This document shows positions 24,034 to 32,279 of a DNA stretch of 32,279 nt, piece by piece. Position 1 is the first letter of the stretch; each line of letters begins with the position of its first letter. The notes under the pieces are model-generated. The model saw nothing but the letters and a program-made list of their open reading frames with translations, was not told where the DNA came from and did no database searches. Both the position numbers and the translations under genes were made by a program. Source of the DNA: JAIRQX01 sp031556255 (lineage in GTDB: Bacteria; Chrysiogenota; Deferribacteres; Deferribacterales; JAISNW01). Where the stretch lies: contig JAVBTI010000041.1 in NCBI GenBank assembly GCA_031556255.1, forward strand, positions 1 through 32,279, in the 5' to 3' direction.

Positions 24034-25380
24034 TCATATCAATCCCATCGCTATCATCGCGTCGGCGACCTTTCGAAAGCCGGAGATGTTCGCCCCAATG
24101 ACATAGTTGCCGGGAAAGCCGTAATTCTCCGCCGTTTCGTGGCAGGACGCGTGAATCCCTTTCATAATTCCGTGCAGTTTCCTCTCAGTGAAGTTGAAGT
24201 CCCATGAATCCCTGGAGGCGTTCTGCTGCATTTCAAGCGCGCTGGTGGCCACGCCGCCGGCGTTTGTGGCTTTGCCGGGACCATAAAGAATGCCCGCCTC
24301 CTGAAATGCTCTGATCCCTTCCGGTGTTGTTGGCATGTTCGCACCCTCACCAACGGCAATACAGCCGTTTTTAAGAAGTTTTTCAGCGCTCTGACCGTTC
24401 AGCTCGTTCTGAGTGGCGCAGGGCAATGCGACGTCGCAGGGAATCTCCCATATGTTGCCCCCTTCGCTGTATACAGCATCCGGGTGCACGTCGGTGTAGG
24501 CCACAATTCTGCGGCGCTCAACCTCTTTGATCCGCTTGACGGCATCCAGATCTATCCCCTTTTTATCGTATATCACACCGTTCGAGTCGGAGCAGGCCAC
24601 AACCTTACCGCCGAACTGGTGTATCTTCTCAATGGTGTATATCGCCACATTGCCGGAGCCGGAAACAAGGCAGGTTTTGCCGTCAAACGACTGCTTGCGG
24701 GTGGCCAGCATCTCCTGCATGAAAAAAGCCAGGCCGTAGCCGGTGGCTTCAGTGCGAACCAGAGAACCGCCGTACGCCATCCCTTTGCCTGTCAGCACAC
24801 CCGCTTCATACTTGTTTGTAAGCCTTTTATACTGGCCGAACATATAACCTATCTCCCGGCCGCCCACGCCGATATCGCCAGCGGGCACGTCGGTGTACTC
24901 GCCCAGATGGCGGTGCAGTTCGGTCATAAAGCTCTGGCAGAAGCGCATAATTTCGTTATTCGAGCGGCCTTTGGGGTCGAAATCACTCCCCCCTTTGGCT
25001 CCGCCGATCGGCATCCCCGTGAGGGCGTTCTTAAATATCTGCTCAAAACCCAGAAACTTGATAATGCCTAGATACACTGAGGGGTGGAAGCGGCAGCCGC
25101 CTTTGTAAGGGCCGAGGGCGCTGTTAAACTGCACACGGAACCCGCGATTGATATGAATTTCACCTTTGTCGTCCACCCAGGGCACGCGAAAGATAATCTG
25201 CCGTTCCGGCTCGCAGATACGCTCTATCAACTTCTGTTCAACATACTCGGGGTGCCGCGCCAGCACTGCCTCAAGTGTTTCGATAACCTCTTTCACAGCC
25301 TGGTGGAATTCGACCTCGCCTGGGTTTCTGCGAACCACCTGGTCGTAGATTTCGTGGATTCTTCTTTTTAGATCTGCCAT
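24034..25380 (-). CDS. gdhA: Glutamate dehydrogenase, hexameric NADP-type
   Basis: GdhA reversibly converts 2-oxoglutarate and ammonia to glutamate, in bacteria usually for assimilation with NADPH. The 448-residue protein has the length of the hexameric class I enzymes. Substrate-site motifs are GPYKGGCRFHP (about 89-99) and GGAKGGSDFDPKG (about 123-135, with the catalytic Lys in GAKGG). PAGDIGVGGREIGYM carries the catalytic Asp. The nucleotide fold begins at CLVSGSGNVA (about 235). Cofactor specificity cannot be settled by eye; the family resemblance favours NADP. The gene is monocistronic, with a GGGAG ribosome binding site, a promoter at 25413-25441 and a strong terminator. It is divergent from lysS. 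Confidence 0.96.
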   Translation of the reverse strand: MADLKRRIHEIYDQVVRRNPGEVEFHQAVKEVIETLEAVLARHPEYVEQKLIERICEPERQIIFRVPWVDDKGEIHINRGFRVQFNSALGPYKGGCRFHPSVYLGIIKFLGFEQIFKNALTGMPIGGAKGGSDFDPKGRSNNEIMRFCQSFMTELHRHLGEYTDVPAGDIGVGGREIGYMFGQYKRLTNKYEAGVLTGKGMAYGGSLVRTEATGYGLAFFMQEMLATRKQSFDGKTCLVSGSGNVAIYTIEKIHQFGGKVVACSDSNGVIYDKKGIDLDAVKRIKEVERRRIVAYTDVHPDAVYSEGGNIWEIPCDVALPCATQNELNGQSAEKLLKNGCIAVGEGANMPTTPEGIRAFQEAGILYGPGKATNAGGVATSALEMQQNASRDSWDFNFTERKLHGIMKGIHASCHETAENYGFPGNYVIGANISGFRKVADAMIAMGLI

Positions 25381-25412
25381 CGCTTTCTCCCGTAAAAAAT
25401 TTCATCACCCAT

Positions 25413-25441
25413 ATTAATAACATAAAAAAATAATTCGTCAA
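25413..25441 (-). promoter_or_regulatory. Probable promoter of gdhA
   Basis: On the minus strand, TTGACG (25436-25441) and ATTAAT (25413-25418) lie 17 bases apart, with the gdhA ATG about 33 bases further on. The surrounding DNA is strongly AT-rich, which makes the -10 assignment uncertain by a base or two. Confidence 0.45.
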
Positions 25442-25523
25442 GACCCAAATAAATAATTTTTAAATGCTATTTTAATTAATATAACGACTATGAGTTTTTG
25501 TTGTAACATATGCGCCACGAAGG

Positions 25524-25664
25524 ATGCCCATATCAAACGATTGTTATCGCAGAATTGCCGCCATCGTGCTGTATTATTCCCCGGAGAGGGAGGGGATGCC
25601 GTGCGTAAGCTATCCGTTCTATGTGTACTCTTCAGGCTCGGGACTCATCAATAGTTGCAATTAA
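25524..25664 (+). CDS. Possible 46-residue small protein, low confidence
   Basis: An ATG frame in the gdhA-lysS gap encodes MPISNDCYRRIAAIVLYY and continues with two further Cys residues to a TAA. GAAGG is present, but it sits immediately beside the ATG and is too close for an ideal ribosome binding site. The segment is richer in G and C than the flanking AT-rich DNA, and an alternative frame also stays open for 31 codons, so this may be a remnant and not a gene. I recognise no family. Confidence 0.2.
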   Translation: MPISNDCYRRIAAIVLYYSPEREGMPCVSYPFYVYSSGSGLINSCN

Positions 25665-25680
25665 GGTCAGGACTCATTAA
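25641..25680. repeat. Pair of short direct repeats upstream of lysS
   Basis: GGACTCATCAA (25641-25651) and GGACTCATTAA (25670-25680) differ at one base and are 29 bases apart, about three helical turns. Flanking bases are partly shared as well. Such a spacing fits two copies of a protein-binding box or the decayed end of a mobile element. The rest of the 408-base gdhA-lysS gap is AT-rich. Confidence 0.45.
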
Positions 25681-25726
25681 ATTTTATCAGGACGGGAAGA
25701 AAAAAATCGCAACCGCAACACCAAAC

Positions 25727-25755
25727 TTGCGTTTTAAATATGACAATGCTATATT
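25727..25755 (+). promoter_or_regulatory. Probable promoter of lysS
   Basis: TTGCGT (25727-25732) and TATATT (25750-25755) are separated by 17 bases. The lysS ATG follows at 25789, with AAGGA at 25777-25781. Confidence 0.5.
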
Positions 25756-25788
25756 ATAAAGTTAAAATTTTGTATCAAGGATAGCATT

Positions 25789-27300
25789 ATGGATTCACAT
25801 CGGCTGGAAAAACTCGACCGCCTTAAAGAAGCGGGGGTCGCACCCTACGTCAACTTCTTCAAAGGCAACACCGATCTTGGCGAAATCTCCGCCGCCCACA
25901 AAGATGACACAAAAGAAATGCTCCATGAAATGAAACCCTCCTACACCGCCGCCGGGCGGATCATGTCGATGCGGACTTTCGGCAAGGTCATATTTCTCAC
26001 CGTAAAGGACAGAACGGGCGAGCTTCAGCTCTATATAAAGCAGGACTTGCTGACACCCAAAGAGGTCAAAGTATTCGAACTGTGCGACGTGGGCGATTTC
26101 ATCGGCATCGATGGTTTCCTGTTCCGCACCAAAACGGGTGAGCTCACCATGTGCGCCACCTCCTTCACTCTGCTCACCAAAACCATGCGCGACCTGCCCG
26201 AGAAGTGGCATGGCCTGAAAGACATAGAAAAACGCCACCGCCAGCGCTACGTCGACCTCATCGCCAACGACGGCGTCAAAGAAACCTTCATAAAACGCAG
26301 CCGTATTATCCGTCTGCTGCGTGAATACTTCGTATCCAGAGGATTTATGGAGGTGGAAACGCCCATGATGCAACCCATCGCTGGGGGAGCCACGGCGAAG
26401 CCATTTATAACGCATCACAATGCTCTCGATATGAACCTGTACCTGCGTATCGCGCCGGAACTGTATCTCAAACGCCTCGTGGTGGGCGGGCTTGAACGTG
26501 TTTTTGAAATAAACCGCAATTTTCGCAACGAAGGTGTCTCCGTGCGCCATAACCCCGAGTTTACCATGCTGGAATGGTACTGTGCCTACGCTGATTTCCA
26601 CGACCTGATGGATATGATCGAAGATTACTTCATAAAAATCTCCGCGGAAGTGAACGGCAAACCGGCAGGTTACCTCGAGCACCCCGAAACAGGCGAGCTT
26701 ACGGAGATTGACTTCACCGGCCCGTGGCCCAGGCTCACTATGGAAGAGGCGCTCATACAATACGCCGGGGTGAAACCGGAGGATATGGCCACTGCGGAAA
26801 GCACCCGCGCCCTCCTGAAAAAATACCGCCACCCCGCCTTTGGCGAAAAACCTGCACCGGAAGCCGCAGCCTGGGGGAAAGGACGGCTGATAATGGAACT
26901 GTTCGAGCTTCTCGCGGAAAGCAAGCTTATTAAGCCCACATTTATTATTAATTACCCCAAAGAGGTATCACCCCTCGCCAAGTCCAGCAGGGAGGACCCG
27001 GAGATAACGGAACGTTTTGAGCTGTTCGTCGGGGGGATAGAACTGGTGAACGGCTTCAACGAGCTGAATGACCCGGCCGACCAGAAAGAACGTTTTGAAA
27101 AACAGGTCAAAGCAAGAGAACGCGGCGACGAGGAAGCCCATATGATGGATAACGACTATATCACCGCGCTGGAATATGGTATGCCTCCCACGGCGGGTGC
27201 GGGAATGGGAGTAGATAGATTTGTGATGATGCTGTGCGGGAAGCGGAATATCAGAGAAGTTTTATTGTTCCCGCATATGAGGCCGGAAGAACAGGAATAA
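25789..27300 (+). CDS. lysS: Lysyl-tRNA synthetase, class II
   Basis: LysRS charges tRNA-Lys in the cytoplasm. The 503-residue protein is of normal length. An N-terminal OB-fold anticodon domain (about 50-140) includes GRIMSMRTFGKVIFLTVKD. Class II motif 1 lies around FVSRGFMEVETPMM, motif 2 is FRNEGVSVRHNPEFTMLEW (about 245-263), and motif 3 is GAGMGVDRFVMML near the C-terminus. The ATG at 25789 has a normal ribosome binding site, and the LDRLKEAGVxPY start is typical of the family. No downstream partner gene is close, and no terminator is obvious directly after the stop. Confidence 0.97.
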   Translation: MDSHRLEKLDRLKEAGVAPYVNFFKGNTDLGEISAAHKDDTKEMLHEMKPSYTAAGRIMSMRTFGKVIFLTVKDRTGELQLYIKQDLLTPKEVKVFELCDVGDFIGIDGFLFRTKTGELTMCATSFTLLTKTMRDLPEKWHGLKDIEKRHRQRYVDLIANDGVKETFIKRSRIIRLLREYFVSRGFMEVETPMMQPIAGGATAKPFITHHNALDMNLYLRIAPELYLKRLVVGGLERVFEINRNFRNEGVSVRHNPEFTMLEWYCAYADFHDLMDMIEDYFIKISAEVNGKPAGYLEHPETGELTEIDFTGPWPRLTMEEALIQYAGVKPEDMATAESTRALLKKYRHPAFGEKPAPEAAAWGKGRLIMELFELLAESKLIKPTFIINYPKEVSPLAKSSREDPEITERFELFVGGIELVNGFNELNDPADQKERFEKQVKARERGDEEAHMMDNDYITALEYGMPPTAGAGMGVDRFVMMLCGKRNIREVLLFPHMRPEEQE

Positions 27301-27317
27301 GTAAGGGATACGCTGCA

Positions 27318-27385
27318 GGATTGTGCCGCCTGACAGGCCGGCCATGCTCTTACGCGCAACTGGCGCGCAATACGCACCACAATCC
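27318..27385. repeat. Inverted repeat with GC-rich centre after lysS
   Basis: GGATTGTG (27318-27325) is repeated inverted as CACAATCC (27378-27385) with 52 bases between. The centre holds GC-rich self-complementary pieces (GGCCGGCC, GCGC pairs). It could be a folded RNA in the lysS 3' region, but there is no U-tract after it. Confidence 0.4.
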
Positions 27386-27435
27386 CTTCGGAAGTGAGCT
27401 GCACATTTGTAAAAAAGAGCCCACGGCAATGCAGG

Positions 27436-27494
27436 AATCCAGAATAAAGATATATTAGGCGCCTTATGCGCCACAACCTATTTTATTCTGGATT
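27436..27494. repeat. 13-base perfect inverted repeat with nested hairpin
   Basis: AATCCAGAATAAA (27436-27448) recurs exactly inverted at 27482-27494. Inside, GGCGC (27458-27462) and GCGCC (27468-27472) form a second stem with a CTTAT loop. The two stems are coaxial, giving a possible cruciform or long RNA hairpin. It lies between lysS and the hybrid kinase. It does not look like a standard terminator, although the arm ends in TTTTATT. Confidence 0.65.
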
Positions 27495-27583
27495 GCGGCC
27501 CGGAGACCGCAAGTCCGGAATTGACGAAATTACCAATTGCGGCACACTATTTACGTGCCATTATTTTATAGATGGAGCGCCCT

Positions 27584-30500
27584 GTGAAAACCAGACGCCT
27601 AAGCATCCGTTTCAAACTTTTTTTGGCATTTTCCGCCATCGGTCTCTTCACGGCCACGCTGATCAGCCTGCAGTCTTTTATCAGCGCAAATAACACGCTG
27701 ATGAGGGATCAGGAAAAGATCCTCACCTCCGTCAGAAATATAAAGGTTGAGCAGATACAAAACCATGTCGGCACTCTGCTAAGCCAGTTTATATATTTTT
27801 CACAGAACACCTCCACTGAGCAGGCAGCGAAAGAAATTGACAGGGCCTTTCACACCATGCAGCCCGCCTCCGGCAAAACGCTCGAGGTATGCACAACCGC
27901 CCTGCACGACTACTACGCAAATACCTACCTACCGGTTCTGCAAAACGCCAGCCGTAACAGCACAGCCGAAAAACCCGAAGCGTACATGCCCCATACCGAA
28001 CTGGGGATAACCCTCCAGTGCGAATTCATTGTGAACGCAATGCTGCCCCCGGACAAAAAGATCCCTCTCCCGGGCGTCAGTGATTACAAAAAATCTTATT
28101 CCAGATACGATCCCCTTTTTGACGAATACCGGGAGAAGAACAACCTCAAAGATCTGATGATAATTGATTATGACGGGTTTGTAATCTATTCATCTTCTTT
28201 AAACGTTGATTTTGCCACAAATATAAATACCGGCCCATGGTCATCCACGAAACTCAAAGAGGCCTATTTATATGGTCGTAACCAGATACGTACCGACGTT
28301 TCACGCATATTCGATTTTACTTTCTATCTGCCCTCCGCACTAATGCCCACAGCGTTTGTCGTTTCCCCGATTATGAATAACGGCAGCCATCTGGGCATCC
28401 TGGTGGGGACCATTGATTCCGCGCAGTTCGATGAGATAGTCACCAGCAACTACAAGTGGGAATCGGACGGTCTGGGCAAAACCGGCGAAGGCTACCTCAT
28501 AGGCAACGACCTGACCATGCGGTCCAACTCCCGTCTGATTATGGAAAATCTCGAAGCATTCAGTGAACGGATGACTTCCCTGCAATACCCGCCTCAGCTT
28601 CTGGCCATGATGGATGTATACCGCTCCACAGTCCTGCTCCAGCGCGTACCGACTGACGCGGCCATAGATATATTTGACGGGGAAGCGGGAATCCGCCATA
28701 CAATAAACTACCTGGGCAACCGGGTCATCAGCGCCTATGCGCCCCTTGCAATTCCGGACCTGAAGTGGGGAATAATAGTAGAAATTACGGAACAGGAGGC
28801 CACCGGCCCCGCCCGCGCCCTACAGACCGACATACTTCAGTCCATGGTGCTGGTGGTGGGCATAGTAATAATCCTTACTATTTTTGTCTCGGCGGCGATC
28901 GTGCGCCCAATATCCGATCTGAACGTCGCAGTGACGGGACTGACCGACGGCGACTATTCCCGCCGCATAAACGACGCCTCCAACGATGAGATGGGGGAAC
29001 TGTCCCGCGCTTTCGATCTCATGGCGGATACCATAACTGAACGCTCCCAGGCACTCCTGAAGGTCAATAACACCCTGTCGGACGAGATCCAAGAGCGCAA
29101 ACAGACCGAAAATATGCTCCAGACATTGACAGTCAGCGCGCAGGATGCCATCGTCATTTCCGATGAGAACGACAACATCATCTCCTGGAACGAGTCCGCT
29201 GAAAAGATGTTTGGCTACAGCCAGGAGGAGATTACAAGAAAACCAATCATTCCGACGCTAATCCCCGCCAAATATGAAGAATATTTTATCCGTAGCGCCG
29301 ATCGAGTGGGCAGTGGCGTATTCAACAACGATGATACAAAAATAGGCTTCACCAGTGAAATAGAAGCTATGCGCAAAGACAGGGAGCTTTTCCCGGTGGA
29401 GCTTTCCATGTCACTTGTAAAAGTTCGGGGGCTGTGGAACACCCTTTATGTGGTACGGGATATTTCCATCCGCAAACAGAGGGAGGAAGAGCTGCGCCGC
29501 GCCCTCGAAAAAGCACGCGTTGCGGAAAAAACCAAAACCGAATTCCTCGCCAATATGAGCCACGAGATCCGCACGCCCCTAAACGGCATCCTGGGTTTTC
29601 TGGAGCTCCTGAGCCAGACACAGCTTACCTCATCGCAGGAAGAGTATCTTAAAATCATCAATAGCAGCGCCGGCAGCTTACTCGGAGTAATAAACGAAAT
29701 ACTCGATTTCTCTAAAATAGAAAGCGGGATGATGAAACTGGAAACCGTCGAATTCAATGTATACAGCGAGCTGGAGCAGGTCACCGATCTCTACGTGGCC
29801 AAAGCAAACGAAAAGAAAATCGATCTGCTTCTTGATATAGACACCAACATCCCTCCCTATCTGGTGGGCGACCCGCTGCGCATACGGCAGATATTATCCA
29901 ATCTCCTTTCCAATGCGACAAAGTTTACGCATTCAGGCGGGCATATCTCCCTGAAAGCCGAACTGCTGGGCACAAAGGAACATTCATGCACCGTCCGCCT
30001 TGCCGTCAAAGACACAGGCATTGGAATCAGCGAGGACACACGCAACAATATATTTAAGGCTTTTTCCCAGGCGGATAACTCCGTAACCCGTAAATACGGG
30101 GGCACCGGGCTGGGGCTGGCGATATCATCCAAACTTGCACGGCTCATGGAGTCCAACCTGATGCTGGAAAGTGAAGTGGGCCGGGGAAGTATCTTCTGGG
30201 TAGATCTGGAACTCACAACGAGTACCGGTAGTATTGCAAAAGCCCCTTTCAGCGAACTGAAAGTGGCAATCCTTCTTGGCGCCAAAATAATGACGGATCA
30301 CGAACGGACATTAATCCGCTATCTGAAGGCGCTGGGCTGCGACGTGCATACCGTCACCGAACCGGCGGAACTTACATGGAGATCCGGTCTGAGCATAATA
30401 TTCGTCGATTACAACGCCGTGGACAACACACGGATAGAGAAGCTGCGCGATATAATACCAGGTTCGGCACGGATAGTTGTGGCGGGTGATTCGGAGCGAA

Positions 30501-31372
30501 CGGATCTGGGCAGCATCAGCAAATATATCACCCACACTATTTTCAAGCCAGTGAACATGTCCAAACTGGTAAACGTCCTAAACGAAATCACTTACGGGAC
30601 AAAGCGTCCCGACGCAGAGCGCGGCGCCGCCGGGTATACGTTCTCCGGTCATGTCCTTGTGGCGGAAGACAATCCCGTAAACCAACAGCTTATCCAGATA
30701 ATGCTCACAAAACTGGGAATAACGGTGGAAATCGCGGAAAACGGCGAAGTCGCCTCAAGCCTCGCCGCCGGCAAAAGATATGACCTGATATTCATGGATA
30801 TACACATGCCTGTTATGGATGGCTTGACAGCCACAACGCTGATAATCAACCATGAGCGGGAGAACGTCTCCCCGCACACTCCGATTATAGCCCTTACGGC
30901 AAATGTCATCCGGGAAGACAGGGTAAAGTACGCCGACGCAGGGATGGATGATTTCCTGGCCAAACCCATAGTGCAGGACGATCTTCTGGAAATACTCAAA
31001 AAGTACCTCCCGTACAGCAAATCCGACGCGGCGGACACAGACGGCGACGCATTGAAGACACTTGCCGACAGCATGGGGCTGGCGGATCTCATTTTTGTAA
31101 GGTCGATCTTGTCGGAGTTTGTCTCCCTCACTGAAGAGCAGATTAATACAATCAATTCTCTTGTTAACGAGGGCCGCTACGGCGAGGTAACGCCCATCAT
31201 TATCAGCATCAAAGGCGCGGCAGCCAACCTCCAGCTTAAAAATATAATATATACGCTGGAAAAACTTGACACTGAATGTAAAACGGATAAACATGATTGC
31301 ATATATTTCACAAATGAATTACATAAAGAGATAATGGATATACGCAAAAAATATGACCTGGAATCGGTCTGA
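27584..31372 (+). CDS. Hybrid sensor histidine kinase with periplasmic sensor, PAS, two receivers and an HPt-like tail
   Basis: This is a 1262-residue membrane-bound hybrid kinase. It has a helix at 10-30, a large periplasmic sensing region (about 35-415, Cache-like by size and placement), a second helix (about 420-440), HAMP (441-495) and PAS (about 514-640). HisKA has MSHEIRTPLNG with His660. The ATPase has NLLSNATKF, DTGIGIS and GGTGLGLAIS. Receiver 1 (about 890-1005) lacks the N-terminal acidic pair. Receiver 2 (about 1022-1142) is intact with Asp1072 and Lys1127. The tail (about 1155-1262) contains ISIKGAAANL, an HPt motif in which the phosphoryl His is Ile1207. An ATG at 27572 is in frame, but GGAG lies 6 bases before the GTG at 27584, which is preferred. 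A response regulator gene follows after 16 bases and is the likely partner. Confidence 0.93.
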   Translation: MKTRRLSIRFKLFLAFSAIGLFTATLISLQSFISANNTLMRDQEKILTSVRNIKVEQIQNHVGTLLSQFIYFSQNTSTEQAAKEIDRAFHTMQPASGKTLEVCTTALHDYYANTYLPVLQNASRNSTAEKPEAYMPHTELGITLQCEFIVNAMLPPDKKIPLPGVSDYKKSYSRYDPLFDEYREKNNLKDLMIIDYDGFVIYSSSLNVDFATNINTGPWSSTKLKEAYLYGRNQIRTDVSRIFDFTFYLPSALMPTAFVVSPIMNNGSHLGILVGTIDSAQFDEIVTSNYKWESDGLGKTGEGYLIGNDLTMRSNSRLIMENLEAFSERMTSLQYPPQLLAMMDVYRSTVLLQRVPTDAAIDIFDGEAGIRHTINYLGNRVISAYAPLAIPDLKWGIIVEITEQEATGPARALQTDILQSMVLVVGIVIILTIFVSAAIVRPISDLNVAVTGLTDGDYSRRINDASNDEMGELSRAFDLMADTITERSQALLKVNNTLSDEIQERKQTENMLQTLTVSAQDAIVISDENDNIISWNESAEKMFGYSQEEITRKPIIPTLIPAKYEEYFIRSADRVGSGVFNNDDTKIGFTSEIEAMRKDRELFPVELSMSLVKVRGLWNTLYVVRDISIRKQREEELRRALEKARVAEKTKTEFLANMSHEIRTPLNGILGFLELLSQTQLTSSQEEYLKIINSSAGSLLGVINEILDFSKIESGMMKLETVEFNVYSELEQVTDLYVAKANEKKIDLLLDIDTNIPPYLVGDPLRIRQILSNLLSNATKFTHSGGHISLKAELLGTKEHSCTVRLAVKDTGIGISEDTRNNIFKAFSQADNSVTRKYGGTGLGLAISSKLARLMESNLMLESEVGRGSIFWVDLELTTSTGSIAKAPFSELKVAILLGAKIMTDHERTLIRYLKALGCDVHTVTEPAELTWRSGLSIIFVDYNAVDNTRIEKLRDIIPGSARIVVAGDSERTDLGSISKYITHTIFKPVNMSKLVNVLNEITYGTKRPDAERGAAGYTFSGHVLVAEDNPVNQQLIQIMLTKLGITVEIAENGEVASSLAAGKRYDLIFMDIHMPVMDGLTATTLIINHERENVSPHTPIIALTANVIREDRVKYADAGMDDFLAKPIVQDDLLEILKKYLPYSKSDAADTDGDALKTLADSMGLADLIFVRSILSEFVSLTEEQINTINSLVNEGRYGEVTPIIISIKGAAANLQLKNIIYTLEKLDTECKTDKHDCIYFTNELHKEIMDIRKKYDLESV

Positions 31373-31388
31373 TCCTAAGGACGCTTAA

Positions 31389-32279
31389 ATGTATTATGAC
31401 ATAAACATACTTTCCGTGGACGACAACAACGTAAACCTGTTGTTGATCGAAGCGCTGGCCAAAGATCTGGGGATGAAGGTGCAGAGCTTCACCTCCGCCA
31501 AAGAGGCGCTGGCGTATATATCGTACAGCCCCGTGGACATCATACTGACAGACTATATGATGCCGGAGATGCATGGGGTAGATTTCATAAAAAACGTAAG
31601 GAAAACCCATTCCGACCTGCCGATAGTCATGATCACCGCCGTCACTGACGATAACCAGTTACGCATAGACGCGCTGGAGGCAGGGGCTACTGAGTTCCTG
31701 AATAAACCCCTCAACCCTACCGAGTTTAAAGCAAGGCTCCAGAACCTTGCCAAACTGCGCAAAGCACAGCTCCTTCTTCAGGACAGGGCACTGCTGCTGG
31801 AAGAGGAAGTGCGCAAGTCGGTCCGCGTCATAGAGGAACGCGAACATGAGGCGCTCTCCGTCCTCGGCCATGCAGCGGAATACAAAGACCCGGAAACCGC
31901 GGAGCATATCAACCGTGTGGCATCTTACTCCGTCATCATCATGCGTGAGTTGGGGGGGAATATCTACGAACAGGAGCTCATTTACCACGCCGCACCCCTG
32001 CATGACATAGGCAAAATAGGAATTCCGGACAATATACTCACCAAACCCGGCATCTATACTCCGGAAGAGTTTGAAATAATGAAAAAACATCCGCAGATCG
32101 GCCACGACATGCTGAAAGACGCGAAAAGCCCTTATCTCAAGCAGGGAGCGGAGATCGCGCTGACCCATCACGAAAAGTTCAACGGCTCCGGCTACCCAAA
32201 CGGCATGAAGGGGACGGAGATTCCGTTAACCGGACGCATACTGGCCGTGGCGGACGTATTCGACGCTCTCACCACCCAC
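31389..32279 (+). CDS. Response regulator with HD-GYP domain, probable cyclic di-GMP phosphodiesterase (partial)
   Basis: The frame runs off the right edge, showing 297 residues. The receiver (5-120) has Asp11/Asp12, the phospho-acceptor Asp55 in ILTDYMMP, Thr83 and Lys106. A coiled linker follows (about 120-155). The HD-GYP domain starts at about 155: His173, the HD pair His205-Asp206 in LHDIGKIGIPD, and HHEKFNGSGYP (260-270) with the complete GYP signature. This RpfG-type layout degrades cyclic di-GMP in the cytoplasm when phosphorylated. AAGGA (31378-31382) precedes the ATG, and the gene is 16 bases after the hybrid kinase, so the pair likely forms one signalling pathway. The C-terminus is not visible. 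Confidence 0.93.
   Translation, partial: MYYDINILSVDDNNVNLLLIEALAKDLGMKVQSFTSAKEALAYISYSPVDIILTDYMMPEMHGVDFIKNVRKTHSDLPIVMITAVTDDNQLRIDALEAGATEFLNKPLNPTEFKARLQNLAKLRKAQLLLQDRALLLEEEVRKSVRVIEEREHEALSVLGHAAEYKDPETAEHINRVASYSVIIMRELGGNIYEQELIYHAAPLHDIGKIGIPDNILTKPGIYTPEEFEIMKKHPQIGHDMLKDAKSPYLKQGAEIALTHHEKFNGSGYPNGMKGTEIPLTGRILAVADVFDALTTH

Noticed and set aside
25795..26832. Minus-strand frame of 345 codons
   Set aside because: Antisense to lysS; its sequence is His/Val-rich shadow sequence without motifs.

Overview
This window is chromosomal DNA from a Gram-negative, respiring bacterium. It encodes a Tat-exported molybdoenzyme, periplasmic-sensing two-component proteins, FabI and a hexameric glutamate dehydrogenase, and shows no sporulation genes. 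The overall style of the proteins reminded me of Deferribacterota or a neighbouring anaerobic phylum, but that is recall only; no rRNA or marker comparison was possible. Coding density is high. No tRNA, rRNA, CRISPR array, complete insertion sequence or integrase gene was found.

Layout. (1) Positions 1-400, plus strand: the tail of a CPBP-type intramembrane protease and an SdhE-like flavinylation factor. (2) 422-4802, minus strand: a tightly packed unit read as REC-HPt protein, ftsY, unknown protein, SPL-like radical SAM protein, ROK sugar kinase. It has overlapping or nearly touching ends and a good promoter at 4839-4867. (3) 5072-7219, minus strand: radA-fabI, followed by a long imperfect hairpin. 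(4) 7870-12420, plus strand: a three-gene molybdoenzyme operon (catalytic subunit, four-cluster ferredoxin, TorD-type chaperone) with its own promoter and a strong terminator, and no membrane-anchor gene. (5) 12549-13631, plus: an unknown membrane protein with an SH3-like domain. (6) 13856-19867, plus: alaS and smc. (7) 19868-20632: about 765 bases without a convincing gene. (8) 20633-25380, minus: carB and gdhA, with a textbook terminator behind gdhA. (9) 25789-27300, plus: lysS. (10) 27584-32279, plus: a large hybrid histidine kinase followed by a REC/HD-GYP response regulator that runs off the window.

How the genes work together. Most of the window is housekeeping: translation (alaS, lysS), chromosome organisation and repair (smc, radA), membrane targeting (ftsY), fatty acid synthesis (fabI), and nitrogen and pyrimidine metabolism (gdhA, carB). 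Accessory interest lies in four places. The molybdoenzyme operon belongs to the DmsA/YnfE branch but has a Gly where the first FeS-ligand Cys is expected, a lipobox-like LPAC in its Tat signal, and no anchor subunit. The hybrid kinase has a degenerate first receiver and an HPt-like tail lacking its histidine. A REC-HPt protein is embedded in the ftsY unit. The SPL-like protein lacks the Cys that serves as hydrogen donor in true spore photoproduct lyase. Several intergenic inverted repeats (4981-5050, 7302-7339, 27318-27385, 27436-27494) remain unexplained. I did not find a clear, wholly new defence or mobile system here.
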